A DNA stretch of 64,000 nucleotides from Bacteroidota bacterium (GTDB lineage Bacteria; Bacteroidota; Bacteroidia; Chitinophagales; Chitinophagaceae), in contig JAEWJK010000001.1 in assembly GCA_023386555.1 (NCBI GenBank), forward strand, positions 273,545 to 337,544. The letters run 5' to 3'. Shown piece by piece: positions 51,207 through 60,848 of the stretch. The notes under the pieces were generated by a model that had not been told where the DNA came from, did no database searches, and saw only the letters and a list, made by a program, of their open reading frames with translations. Each line of letters opens with the position of its first letter. Positions within the stretch are counted from its first letter, which is position 1. A program made the position numbers and the translations under genes.

Positions 51207-54200
51207 ATAAGCTGTTTAAAAAACTTCCATTACCTGTTAAGCTGTTGCTGATAGGACTTATTCCGTTGCTATTCATCCTTTACCTGTCAATACAGGTGAA
51301 CAATGAAAAAAATGAAAAGCTGGAAGTAATGGCAAAATTCATGAACCAGGTAAATCAATCAACTGCCATCAGTAAGTTGATTGATGAATTACATATTGAA
51401 CGCAGACATGCCTATGCCTACCTGTTTAAAAGAACAACGCAGGCAACGGTTGTGTTGCAAAGACCTCAAACCGATGCTGCCATCAACACTATAAAGCAAA
51501 ACTATGCTGAAAGGCTGGGAGATTTTACACGCTATACATTGCTGGATAATATATCGGAAATAAGAAATCGTATTGATAAGAATGAAGCCACACCCTCAGA
51601 TATTATGGCTTTTTATACATCTGCCATACTAAGACTTGGATCACTCAACCCGGTATCATCAGAAAACATTTCTTACCTGCAACCGGTTGTAAAAAACCAG
51701 GCAGGCCAGAAAATATTAAACGATATGGCTACTTATACCGGAACAATGCGAATAGCGGTATATACCATGTTGGTTACAGGAAAATCAGATGGCACTGATA
51801 TAGCTAACCTGGCAAGGGATTATAATGTTTATAAAACCTTTGAAACAGAGTTTCTGCAAAAAGGATCTGACAGTAATATTAAAGGTTACAAGCAACTTAA
51901 AACAAGTGGAGAAGTAAAACAAACACTAGATCAGATTGAAGCAATTATCCGATCCGGCGGTATGAATAATACGTACGATGCAGACCGATGGTGGGAGGTT
52001 TCTGCAAAAGCGATGGATGAAATAAAAGAACTGCAACGTTCTTCCGTAAAAACGATCAGTGAAAAAGTATCAGAAATTTTCAGGGAAGAACAGGCTGTAA
52101 AAGATCGTAATCTGGTTATACTGGTGATTATTATTGCCCTGGTGATCTTTATTATTTTTTACACTACCAAAAGCATCACTGATACTTTATCGGATTTGAA
52201 AAAAGCCGCCCAGAAAATAGCAGTTGGTGGTACAGGTACAGGATTAACAGTAGAATCCAATGATGTAATCGGTAGCCTGGCTGATTCTATCATACAAATA
52301 GAAAACAGTAATCGCCAACTTGCTGAAGTAGCTATGCAAATTGGTAAAGGTAATTTTGATGTTGAGGTAAAACCAAGAAGTGAAGACGATGTATTGGGAA
52401 ATGCTATTCTAAAAATGAAAGCGGATCTGCAGGTGTTTACCAAAGAGAATGAAGAAAAGATCTGGATACAAACAGGCCTCACCAAAATAACAGAAAGCGT
52501 AAGGGGAGAAAAAGATATTTTAACGCTAACTAAAAATGTACTTGAATCACTTTCCGGTTATCTCGATGCACAAGTTGGTGTTTTATACTCTGTAAAATCA
52601 CGTAATATATTAGAGTTTATTTCAGGATTTGCAGTTACCAATACACACCTGGTTCCAAAGCATTTATCTTTTGGAGAAACACTTATAGGGCAGGCAGCAA
52701 CAACAAAAAAGATCATTGAGCTGAATGATGTGTCAGATGATTTTGTGAAGATCAGTTCTGCTACCGGTGACATGCAACCAAAGCATGTAGTTGTTATTCC
52801 GTTGATACATAATGATGAGATTGAAGGTGTAATTGAGCTTGCCTCTGTTCATCCTTTTAATGATGCTGCACAGAAATTAATTTCAACTGCATCAGTAAGT
52901 ATTGCCATTGCATTGCAAACAGCCAAAAGCCGGGCAAGATTACAGGAGTTACTGGAAGAAACACAGGCACAAGCTGAAGAGTTGCAGGCTCAGCACAGTG
53001 AAATGGAACATCTCAATACCGAACTGGAAGCACAAACACAACGTTTGCAGGCTTCGGAAGAAGAACTGAGAGTGCAACAGGAAGAATTGCAACAAGCTAA
53101 TGCAGAGTTGGAAGAAAGAACACGATTGCTCGAAGAAAAAAACCAGGAAATAGCGGAACGTAACCAGGACATTCAGAAAAAAGCAGCAGAGCTTGAGCAG
53201 AGCACAAAATATAAATCAGAGTTCCTTGCTAATATGAGTCATGAACTCAGAACACCACTCAACTCTATTTTGCTACTGAGCAGGTTGATGAGTGAGAATC
53301 CTGAGAAAAATCTGAATGATGAACAGGTTGAATATGCACAGGTAATACAAAGTTCAGGACATGGACTGCTTTCTCTGATAGATGAGATACTTGATCTCTC
53401 TAAAATAGAAGCCGGAAAAATGACGCTGGAATATGAACAGCTGAACATACAAACCTTCAACAACAATATCCGCTCATTATTTGAACCGATGGCTAAGGAG
53501 AAAGGAATTGATTTTATTGTTGATGTAGATAAAGGTGTTGCTGCTACCATTGAAACAGATAAACTTCGATTAGAACAAGTGATAAGAAATCTTATCTCGA
53601 ATGCACTCAAGTTTACTTCCGAAGGATCTGTAAAGCTTGAAGTAAAAAATGAAAATGATGGCTATGTATCATTTGCTGTGAGAGATACCGGTATTGGTAT
53701 TCCAAAAGATAAACAAAGCCTGGTGTTTGAAGCTTTTCAACAAGCTGATGGATCTACCAGGAGAAAATATGGTGGTACCGGTTTAGGGCTTTCTATTTCA
53801 AGAGAACTGGTGAAGTTGCTTGGTGGAAAAATGCGTTTAGAAAGCGAACCAGGTAAAGGCAGTTGTTTTAGCATCATCATTCCAGTTTCGAAAGAACAAA
53901 AAGCCTTACACGAAGAAGCTGATGAAATTGTAGATCATAATGAAGAACCTCAACAACAAACTCAGGATCCACAACCAATAACAGATAAGTATAAAGCCAC
54001 CATTATTCCGGAGAATATACCTGACGATCGAACAGCTATTGGTAAGAACGATAAAATACTATTGATCATTGAAGATGATACCAATTTTGCCAAGTCGCTA
54101 CTCGAATTTGCACATAAGAAAGGGTATAAAGGAATAGTTGCAGTAAGAGGTGATGAAGGAATTGATCTTGCAAAAAAACATAAACCTGTTGGCATATTGC

Positions 54201-55225
54201 TAGATCTTCAGTTGCCTATAAAGAGTGGATGGGAAGTAATAGAAGAACTAAAAAAAGATCCTACCACACGTCATATTCCGGTGCACATGATGAGTTCTTA
54301 TGAAGTTAAGAATGAAAGCAGGATCAAAGGGGCTATTGACTTTATCAATAAGCCAATGGCTTTTGAACAAATGCAACAGGTATTTCAAAAGCTGGAGCAT
54401 GTATTGAATAAAGAATCTAAAAAAGTATTGATCGTTGAAGAGAATCCAAAACATGCAAAAGCACTGGCTTATTTCCTGGAAACATTCAATATAAATTCAG
54501 AGATAAGAGATACGATAGATGATAGTGTAGCTGCATTACAATCAAATGCCGACTGTGTAATTCTTGATATGGGAATTCCCGGACAGCGATCTTATGAAAT
54601 GCTGGAACAGGTGAAACAACAGGAAGGTTTGGAGAATCTTCCTATCATCATCTTCACAGGTAAAAGTCTTTCATTGGCTGAAGAACAAAGGATCCGCAAG
54701 TATGCAGATTCCATCGTGGTAAAAACGGCACATTCTTACCAAAGATTACTGGATGAAGTATCACTCTTTTTGCACCTGGTAGAAGAGAATAAGAAACCAA
54801 AAGAAAAGAATGCCTATAAAAAATTAGGAGTGCTGAATGAAGTAGTGAAAGACAAGACTGTACTCGTAGTAGATGATGATGTGCGGAATATTTTTTCACT
54901 CACCAAAGCATTGGAAAAGCTGGATGTTAGAGTGATCACTGCTTTAAATGGTAAAGAAGCATTACAGAAACTGACTGATGAAAGTAAAGTAGATATTGTA
55001 TTACTTGATATGATGATGCCGGAAATGGATGGTTATGAAACTGCTACCAAAATCAGGCAGAACCGTAAATGGAAAGATCTCCCGGTAATTGCTGTCACCG
55101 CAAAAGCAATGACAGGGGATAGGGAAAAATGCATACAGGCAGGTGCTTCTGATTATATCACCAAGCCGGTTGATATAGATCAATTGATATCCTTACTCAG
55201 GGTTTGGTTGTATGAACGTTCCTGA
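51203..55225 (+). CDS. large hybrid histidine kinase with NIT-like sensor, HAMP, GAF and three receivers
   Basis: 1340 aa. Membrane helix (12-30), outer NIT-like helical sensor (about 45-300; LIDELHIERRHAYAYLF), second helix (303-322), HAMP-type linker, GAF (about 440-590), a long E/Q-rich coiled coil (595-665), HisKA MSHELRTPLNS (His near 679), HATPase (NALKF, DTGIGI, GTGLGLSI), then three receivers near 950-1065, 1075-1190 and 1217-1337. Receiver 1 has ILLDLQLP, receiver 3 VVDDD and IVLLDMMMPEMDG. Receiver 2 has EEN instead of the normal acidic pair. Coupled to the upstream kinase by ATGA. Confidence 0.92.
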   Translation: MNKLFKKLPLPVKLLLIGLIPLLFILYLSIQVNNEKNEKLEVMAKFMNQVNQSTAISKLIDELHIERRHAYAYLFKRTTQATVVLQRPQTDAAINTIKQNYAERLGDFTRYTLLDNISEIRNRIDKNEATPSDIMAFYTSAILRLGSLNPVSSENISYLQPVVKNQAGQKILNDMATYTGTMRIAVYTMLVTGKSDGTDIANLARDYNVYKTFETEFLQKGSDSNIKGYKQLKTSGEVKQTLDQIEAIIRSGGMNNTYDADRWWEVSAKAMDEIKELQRSSVKTISEKVSEIFREEQAVKDRNLVILVIIIALVIFIIFYTTKSITDTLSDLKKAAQKIAVGGTGTGLTVESNDVIGSLADSIIQIENSNRQLAEVAMQIGKGNFDVEVKPRSEDDVLGNAILKMKADLQVFTKENEEKIWIQTGLTKITESVRGEKDILTLTKNVLESLSGYLDAQVGVLYSVKSRNILEFISGFAVTNTHLVPKHLSFGETLIGQAATTKKIIELNDVSDDFVKISSATGDMQPKHVVVIPLIHNDEIEGVIELASVHPFNDAAQKLISTASVSIAIALQTAKSRARLQELLEETQAQAEELQAQHSEMEHLNTELEAQTQRLQASEEELRVQQEELQQANAELEERTRLLEEKNQEIAERNQDIQKKAAELEQSTKYKSEFLANMSHELRTPLNSILLLSRLMSENPEKNLNDEQVEYAQVIQSSGHGLLSLIDEILDLSKIEAGKMTLEYEQLNIQTFNNNIRSLFEPMAKEKGIDFIVDVDKGVAATIETDKLRLEQVIRNLISNALKFTSEGSVKLEVKNENDGYVSFAVRDTGIGIPKDKQSLVFEAFQQADGSTRRKYGGTGLGLSISRELVKLLGGKMRLESEPGKGSCFSIIIPVSKEQKALHEEADEIVDHNEEPQQQTQDPQPITDKYKATIIPENIPDDRTAIGKNDKILLIIEDDTNFAKSLLEFAHKKGYKGIVAVRGDEGIDLAKKHKPVGILLDLQLPIKSGWEVIEELKKDPTTRHIPVHMMSSYEVKNESRIKGAIDFINKPMAFEQMQQVFQKLEHVLNKESKKVLIVEENPKHAKALAYFLETFNINSEIRDTIDDSVAALQSNADCVILDMGIPGQRSYEMLEQVKQQEGLENLPIIIFTGKSLSLAEEQRIRKYADSIVVKTAHSYQRLLDEVSLFLHLVEENKKPKEKNAYKKLGVLNEVVKDKTVLVVDDDVRNIFSLTKALEKLDVRVITALNGKEALQKLTDESKVDIVLLDMMMPEMDGYETATKIRQNRKWKDLPVIAVTAKAMTGDREKCIQAGASDYITKPVDIDQLISLLRVWLYERS

Positions 55226-55240
55226 TCCAAACATAGATAT

Positions 55241-55606
55241 ATGGCAAAACAGGTATTGATAATAGATGATGATAACCGTAACATTTTTGCGTTGAAGGCA
55301 ACGCTCAAAGCAAAAGGGTACGAATGCTTCTCAGCACTGAGTGCTCAACAGGGTATTGCTTTTCTCAAAACCAACCCGGGCATTGGAATTGTATTAATAG
55401 ATATGATGATGCCTGATATGGATGGTTATGAAGCAATACCAAAAATAAAAAGTCAGCATCCTGGTCTTCCTGTTGTATCTGTTACAGCACAGGCGATGAC
55501 AGGTGATAAAGAAAAATGTTTAGCTGCAGGAGCTGATGATTATATATCCAAGCCAATTGATGTAGACAAATTATTATTCATACTGCATAAGTATTTAAAA
55601 TCATAA
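55241..55606 (+). CDS. single-domain response regulator
   Basis: 121 aa, only a receiver: acidic IIDDDN (Asp9-11), phosphoacceptor Asp54 in VLIDMMMPDMDG, switch Thr in SVTAQAMTG, and Lys in YISKPID. Its C-terminal half strongly resembles receiver 3 of the preceding hybrid kinase (AMTGDKEKCLAAGADDYISKP against AMTGDREKCIQAGASDYITKP), which implies duplication. Likely a diffusible phosphoryl acceptor. 15 bp after the hybrid kinase and 1 bp before cheR. Confidence 0.9.
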   Translation: MAKQVLIIDDDNRNIFALKATLKAKGYECFSALSAQQGIAFLKTNPGIGIVLIDMMMPDMDGYEAIPKIKSQHPGLPVVSVTAQAMTGDKEKCLAAGADDYISKPIDVDKLLFILHKYLKS

Positions 55607-55607
55607 G

Positions 55608-56426
55608 GTGGAAGTAAGGATCAAAGAACAGGAACTGGATTTATTGCTGAATGGCCTGCTGGATATTCATGGTTATGATTTTACCAGTTATTCAAAAGCT
55701 TCTTTGATAAGGAGGATTAACAGGTTGATATCTGTTGACCAGTTTCCCAGCTTTGCAGAATTCTGGTTCAAAGTAAAATCAGACAGAACTTATCTTAAAA
55801 GATTTGTAGAAGAGATCACGGTGAATGTTACTGAGATGTTCCGTGATCCTTCATTCTATACAGCACTTCGAAAAATTATCATCCCACAACTGGCTACAAG
55901 ACCATTCATCAGAATATGGCATGCAGGCTGTGCTACCGGTGAAGAAGTTTTTTCGATGGCTATTTTATTACATGAAGCCAACCTTTTGCATAAATCACTG
56001 TTGTATGCAACAGACATCAATCCAGATGTGTTAGAAGAAGCCGGTAAAGGCATTTTTGCATTGAGCAATATGAAACAATATTCAGCAAATTATATTGAAT
56101 CTGGGGGTAAGCAGGATTTCTCATCTTATTATACGGCAAAGTATGACAAGGTAATATTCAATGATATCTTTCGCAAACGAATGATCTTTTCAACGCATAA
56201 CCTCGTATCGGATAGTTCTTTCAATGAATTTCAGCTTATTCTTTGCAGAAACGTATTAATATATTTTGATAAAGACCTTCAGCAAAAAGTGTTTCGTTTG
56301 TTTGATGCAAGCCTGGAACGCCTCGGCTTTCTGGCATTGGGATCAAAAGAAACACTTCGCTTTTCAGATATCATTAAAAAATACCAACAGGTAGAACAGG
56401 AAAAGATCTGGAAAAAGACAAAATGA
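55608..56426 (+). CDS. cheR: CheR-type protein-glutamate O-methyltransferase
   Basis: SAM-dependent methylation of glutamate side chains, in classic systems on chemoreceptors. CheR N-terminal helical domain with TEMFRDPSFYTAL, SAM motif WHAGCATGEEVFS and the conserved DIFRKRMIFSTHNL and LILCRNVLIYFD. 272 aa, no fused PAS or receiver. GTG start at 55608. No chemoreceptor gene in the window, so its substrate is unknown; stop overlaps cheB by 4 bp. Confidence 0.92.
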   Translation: MEVRIKEQELDLLLNGLLDIHGYDFTSYSKASLIRRINRLISVDQFPSFAEFWFKVKSDRTYLKRFVEEITVNVTEMFRDPSFYTALRKIIIPQLATRPFIRIWHAGCATGEEVFSMAILLHEANLLHKSLLYATDINPDVLEEAGKGIFALSNMKQYSANYIESGGKQDFSSYYTAKYDKVIFNDIFRKRMIFSTHNLVSDSSFNEFQLILCRNVLIYFDKDLQQKVFRLFDASLERLGFLALGSKETLRFSDIIKKYQQVEQEKIWKKTK

Positions 56427-56992
56427 GTAAACGTCTGATCATAATAGGTGGCTCTGCAGGAAGTTTGGAAGTACTCTTACAAGTGCTGCCTGCATTAAAG
56501 CCGTCTCTGAATATACCTATTGTGATTGTTATGCATCGCAAAGCCACAAATGATTCTATGCTTTTGCATCTGCTTTCATCCAAAACAAAGATCTGTGTTA
56601 GCGAGGCCGAAGAGAAAGAAGTTATCAAAGAAAACTGCATATACATTGCTCCGGCAGATTATCACCTGTTATTTGAACAGGAAGGAATGTTCTCACTCGA
56701 CTTTTCAGAGAAAGTGAATTATAGTCGGCCCAGTATTGATGTGAGTTTCGAATCTGCGGCAGAAGTTTATAAAGATGGTCTTGTTGCCATTCTGCTTTCA
56801 GGTGCCAATTCCGATGGAACAGAAGGATTGAAACTGGTAGAACGTTATAAAGGAAATATCATTATACAAGATCCCTCCTCAGCTGAAGTGGATTTCATGC
56901 CTCGTTCAGCATTAGCTGCAGGTATTACAAATACCGTTATGACACCTGAAGAAATGGTGCATTTCATTAACCATTTGTCTATAAACAAATAA
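56423..56992 (+). CDS. cheB: CheB-type methylesterase, catalytic domain only
   Basis: 189 aa; no receiver domain. Catalytic triad in the family positions: Ser11 (GGSAGSLE), His38 (VMHRK) and Asp131 (GANSDGTEG). Reverses CheR methylation. ATGA overlap with cheR. Because it lacks its own regulatory receiver, control must come through partners such as the adjacent single-domain regulator. Confidence 0.92.
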   Translation: MSKRLIIIGGSAGSLEVLLQVLPALKPSLNIPIVIVMHRKATNDSMLLHLLSSKTKICVSEAEEKEVIKENCIYIAPADYHLLFEQEGMFSLDFSEKVNYSRPSIDVSFESAAEVYKDGLVAILLSGANSDGTEGLKLVERYKGNIIIQDPSSAEVDFMPRSALAAGITNTVMTPEEMVHFINHLSINK

Positions 56993-57272
56993 TTATATAC
57001 TACTCAAATCGAATGAGTTTGTCGGTAGGGCAACAGGTGATAAAACCACGGGAAGACAGGTAACCGGATCTTTGTTACTTGACGAATGTATGTTTATCAA
57101 TACACAGGTTTATGAAACTCAAAATACAATACCGAATTGTTGGGTGAATTTTTTAAGTGGAATGCTAATAAGCACATGTTAAAATTCCGTTACCCATCCC
57201 CTCTCCATCCCGAGGCTTCTCTCATTTCCGTAGATTTAGCACCAGATACAACCGAAATAACTACACCAGGAA

Positions 57273-60029
57273 ATGAGAAAATTATTTGTGCTGGCAGCAT
57301 TGGTGTTCTTCGCTGTTACAGTTTCTGCCCAATCTACCTTAAAAGGCATGGTAAAAGATACACTCAACCAAACAAGCCTTGCTCATACCGTTATCAGCCT
57401 GCTCCGGCAGGATTCAGTGCTCTATCGTTTCACAAGGGCAGCAGATAATGGCAGCTTCGAAATAAAAAACATAAAGCCGGGTAAGTATATCATCGTTATC
57501 ACTAAAACCTTGTATGCTGATTATACGGATGTAATTACGGTAACAGAAAATGAAACAAACCTGGGAACATTGCCCCTCATCCAGAAAGCAAAATTGCTGG
57601 AAGAGGTTATCGTTCAGCAGAAGATCGCAGCTATCCGTATCAAAGGAGATACGACAGAATACCGGGCCGACAGCTTCAGGGTAGGTGCTAACAGTAATGT
57701 ACAGGATCTGCTTAGGAAATTACCGGGCATCAGCGTTAATAGTAAAGGTGAGATCACAGCACAAGGCCAGAAAGTAGAGAAGGTGTTGGTTGATGGTGAA
57801 GAATTCTTCAGCGACGATCCTGCCGTAGTTACACAAAGCCTTCGTGCAGATGCAGTAGAAAAAGTACAGGTGTTCGACAAAAAAAGTGACCAGGCAACTT
57901 TTACCGGTATTGATGACGGACAGAAATCCAAAACCATCAACCTCACGTTGAAAGACAATGCCAAACGAGGTTACTTTGGCAAATTGGAAGGCGGTTATGA
58001 TTTCAATCGCTATCGCCAGGGTAAAGCACTCCTGAATGTTTTTAGAGGGAAGAAGAAATTTGCAGTTTATAGTACTACCGATAATACCAAATACGAATCA
58101 TTAGACTGGAATGAGCGGTCAACTTATAGCACCGATCTTAACAGGGTAACGCAGGTAACCGATGATGGTGGCATGATGAGCTATTCTTCCGGAGACGACT
58201 TCAGTTATGGCAGTGGTTTCCCCCGATCCATTACAGCAGGCGCTTTGTTCAATGCAAAATGGAATAAAGACAAACACAACATCAATAACACCTTCCAGTT
58301 TAACAATGTGCAGGTGAGCAATATCGGCACAGCTTTCAATAAAGTATTGTTGCAAGACAGTTTTTACACCACCAACAGCAATACTTCGGGCACTACAGAA
58401 AAAGAAAGACTACGGTTAAACAGTTTGTATGAATGGAACATTGATTCTACTGCCTCATTGAAACTAACCGCAAGAGGTACACATATCCGTAACCAAAGTA
58501 ATATGCAAAACCACAGCGAAACGATTACCGATGATAATGAAAGGATAAATGAAACCAACAGAAACACCATCGGTAACCTTACTACGCAAAACTTTACTGC
58601 CAACATTTTCTTACGTAAACGATTTAAGAAGGTTGGTCGTACTGTTTCGTTTAACAGTGATATTATACATGAGAACAGCAATAATGCAGGTTACCTGCTG
58701 GCAACAAATACCTTTTATAACCTGGATGGATCTTTGAAACGTACTGAGGCATTAGACCAGATGAAGAAAGACAACCAGGTTCGCAGTGATATCAGCGGAA
58801 GATTATCTTGCACCGAACCACTCTGGAAAAAAACATTTCTTGAAACCTATTATCGTTTCAATATTTCCCGCAACGATGCAGAACGAAATACATTCGTAAA
58901 GCCTGCGACATCTACAAAATATGAGTCTCTCGTAGATACGTTGAGTAACCATTTTTTGTATGACGCTATGGGCCATGCAGGTGGGTTTACATTCCGCATT
59001 AACGAAAAGAAATGGTCTTTGGCTACCGGTACAGCAATTGGTCGTGCACATTATGAGATGACCGATGTAAAAACAAATGCATTTCGTTCTATCAATTTCA
59101 ACAACTTTCTGCCTTCGGCTAATATTACGTACAACCCTAAAAAGCAAACAAAGCTAAACCTCGTGTATAATGGTAATACACGTAATCCATCGCTGCAACA
59201 GATTCAACCGATAAGGGATAACAGCGATCCATTGAATGTAGTAATCGGAAATCCAAATCTTGAGCAGGAATTCCAGCACCGCATCAACCTGACCTTCTCA
59301 GATTACAAGGTGTTGAAAAGCCGCTCGTGGTATCTGAATGCCAGCTTCACCAGAACAAATAATGCCATCACCAATTTTAATACAATAGATAGTGAAGGAA
59401 AACGCATCACACAATATGTGAATGTGGATGGAAACTATACTGCAAATGCCTATATCTCTCATGGTTTTGAACCAGCATCTTCGTTCAATTTAGATTTCAA
59501 CATCCAGGCAGGCCTGATACGGAACATTGGTTTCGTTAACGGTGTGCGAAACATTACGAATGTAAAGAATATAGGCCTGGGCATGTATGGTGGTTACTGG
59601 GGAGAAAGTTGGATCAATTTCTGGATCAATGGCCAGGCACTGTACAATACTTCTACTTCTTCATTGAATAATGATGCTGTAGCCAACTATTGGCAGGTAA
59701 ATGCTTACCCTAATATTGAAATGCAGTTCAAGAAACTAAAACTATATGCCTCGGTAGGATCACAGGTTAACTGGTACCAGAAAACAGGTGTGTTTGCCAA
59801 TGCAAGAGATATATTTCTGCTGAATACAACATTGCGTAAAACATTCTTTGCTTCAGAGCAACTGGAAGTGAAGGTGTATGTGAACGACATTCTCAACAAC
59901 AACCTGAATGTGCAGCGAAATATCTCCACCAACTTCATCAGCGAAACAACCAACCAATCTATCAGGCGATACACAATGTTTTCCCTGATATATCACATCA
60001 ATAAAAAAGCAGCTCCTCAAAATAACTGA
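57273..60029 (+). CDS. outer-membrane beta-barrel protein (TonB-receptor-like, OMP_b-brl_3 type)
   Basis: 918 aa with signal peptide MRKLFVLAALVFFAVTVSA|Q, a carboxypeptidase-regulatory-like domain (22-105), a plug-like region with LLRKLPGISVNSKGEITAQG and VLVDGEEFFSDDP, then a long barrel (LNLVYNGNTRNPSLQQIQPI, LNPSFTRTNN-type strands) to the end. No SusD or SusC partner is near. Likely a TonB-linked surface receptor for an unknown ligand. Three bases ahead of the GLPGLI gene, so co-transcribed. Confidence 0.82.
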   Translation: MRKLFVLAALVFFAVTVSAQSTLKGMVKDTLNQTSLAHTVISLLRQDSVLYRFTRAADNGSFEIKNIKPGKYIIVITKTLYADYTDVITVTENETNLGTLPLIQKAKLLEEVIVQQKIAAIRIKGDTTEYRADSFRVGANSNVQDLLRKLPGISVNSKGEITAQGQKVEKVLVDGEEFFSDDPAVVTQSLRADAVEKVQVFDKKSDQATFTGIDDGQKSKTINLTLKDNAKRGYFGKLEGGYDFNRYRQGKALLNVFRGKKKFAVYSTTDNTKYESLDWNERSTYSTDLNRVTQVTDDGGMMSYSSGDDFSYGSGFPRSITAGALFNAKWNKDKHNINNTFQFNNVQVSNIGTAFNKVLLQDSFYTTNSNTSGTTEKERLRLNSLYEWNIDSTASLKLTARGTHIRNQSNMQNHSETITDDNERINETNRNTIGNLTTQNFTANIFLRKRFKKVGRTVSFNSDIIHENSNNAGYLLATNTFYNLDGSLKRTEALDQMKKDNQVRSDISGRLSCTEPLWKKTFLETYYRFNISRNDAERNTFVKPATSTKYESLVDTLSNHFLYDAMGHAGGFTFRINEKKWSLATGTAIGRAHYEMTDVKTNAFRSINFNNFLPSANITYNPKKQTKLNLVYNGNTRNPSLQQIQPIRDNSDPLNVVIGNPNLEQEFQHRINLTFSDYKVLKSRSWYLNASFTRTNNAITNFNTIDSEGKRITQYVNVDGNYTANAYISHGFEPASSFNLDFNIQAGLIRNIGFVNGVRNITNVKNIGLGMYGGYWGESWINFWINGQALYNTSTSSLNNDAVANYWQVNAYPNIEMQFKKLKLYASVGSQVNWYQKTGVFANARDIFLLNTTLRKTFFASEQLEVKVYVNDILNNNLNVQRNISTNFISETTNQSIRRYTMFSLIYHINKKAAPQNN

Positions 60030-60031
60030 TC

Positions 60032-60775
60032 ATGAAAAAGCTTGCGACACTTATAATTTTTCTTGCAACAACATTTGCTGCAGTACAGGCTCAAACAAAA
60101 TACATCAGCTCTGGTAAAGTGTATTATGAACGGCGTATTAACCAGCTACGTGTAATTGAAGAAGAGGAAGAGAACTCATGGACTGCCGAGATGAAAAAGA
60201 TATATCCACGTTTTGTGAATGATAATTTTGTATTGGCTTTTAATACCGAACGTTCTGTATTTCGTTTAGAGAAAGAGAACCTGCAGAATAAATACCTGTG
60301 GGGGACCAAACCTTCGGAGGATGAAGTAACGGTACAGCAACTTACACAGAACAGGGTAGCCATACAACGTGAAGTGTTTGAACAGACTTACCTGATAACA
60401 GACAGTAGCCGTAACCTGGAATGGGTAATCACCGGTGAAACCCGTGAGATTGCAGGATATGAATGCCGCAAAGCTGTGACCCGTATATGTGATTCGGTAT
60501 ATGTGGTGGCATTTTATACAGACGATATTTTAGTGAGCAGCGGACCTGAAAGTTTCGGAGGACTACCGGGTATGATACTTGGCCTGGCTATTCCAAGAAT
60601 GTATGCTACCTGGTTTGCTACAAGGGTAGAATTCGCTAATCCTACCACAACTGAACTGAATCCAAAACAAAAAGGCAAAAAAGTTAGCTGGGCACAGCTT
60701 AATACCGAATTGGGAAAAGCACTGAAAGACTGGGGTAAATATGGTGCTAAGAATATCTGGAAGGCTTCGTTGTAG
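60032..60775 (+). CDS. GLPGLI-family exported protein
   Basis: 247 aa with signal peptide MKKLATLIIFLATTFAAVQA|Q. Hallmark SFGGLPGMILGL at about 188-200 and the preceding AFYTDDILVSSGPE, with IAGYECRKA. This family is very common in Bacteroidota and typically sits next to TonB-dependent-receptor-like barrels, as here. Function unknown; probably periplasmic or outer-membrane-associated partner of the barrel. Confidence 0.88.
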   Translation: MKKLATLIIFLATTFAAVQAQTKYISSGKVYYERRINQLRVIEEEEENSWTAEMKKIYPRFVNDNFVLAFNTERSVFRLEKENLQNKYLWGTKPSEDEVTVQQLTQNRVAIQREVFEQTYLITDSSRNLEWVITGETREIAGYECRKAVTRICDSVYVVAFYTDDILVSSGPESFGGLPGMILGLAIPRMYATWFATRVEFANPTTTELNPKQKGKKVSWAQLNTELGKALKDWGKYGAKNIWKASL

Positions 60776-60798
60776 AATGAAAGGTTGAATATAAAAGC

Positions 60799-60848
60799 CG
60801 ATTGCTTTCCCGATGAGCCGGGCAAGCTGTACCTCTTCGCAATGACGT
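60799..60848 (-). repeat. dispersed TGCGAG/GAAGCAATC repeat, copy 2
   Basis: On the minus strand CGTCATTGCGAAGAG ... GGGAAAGCAATCG, with a longer central insert than copy 1 at 47693. Confidence 0.55.

Noticed and set aside
57137..57448. 103-codon open frame before the barrel gene
   Set aside because: Overlaps the signal peptide of the 918-aa barrel protein in another frame; no recognisable features.
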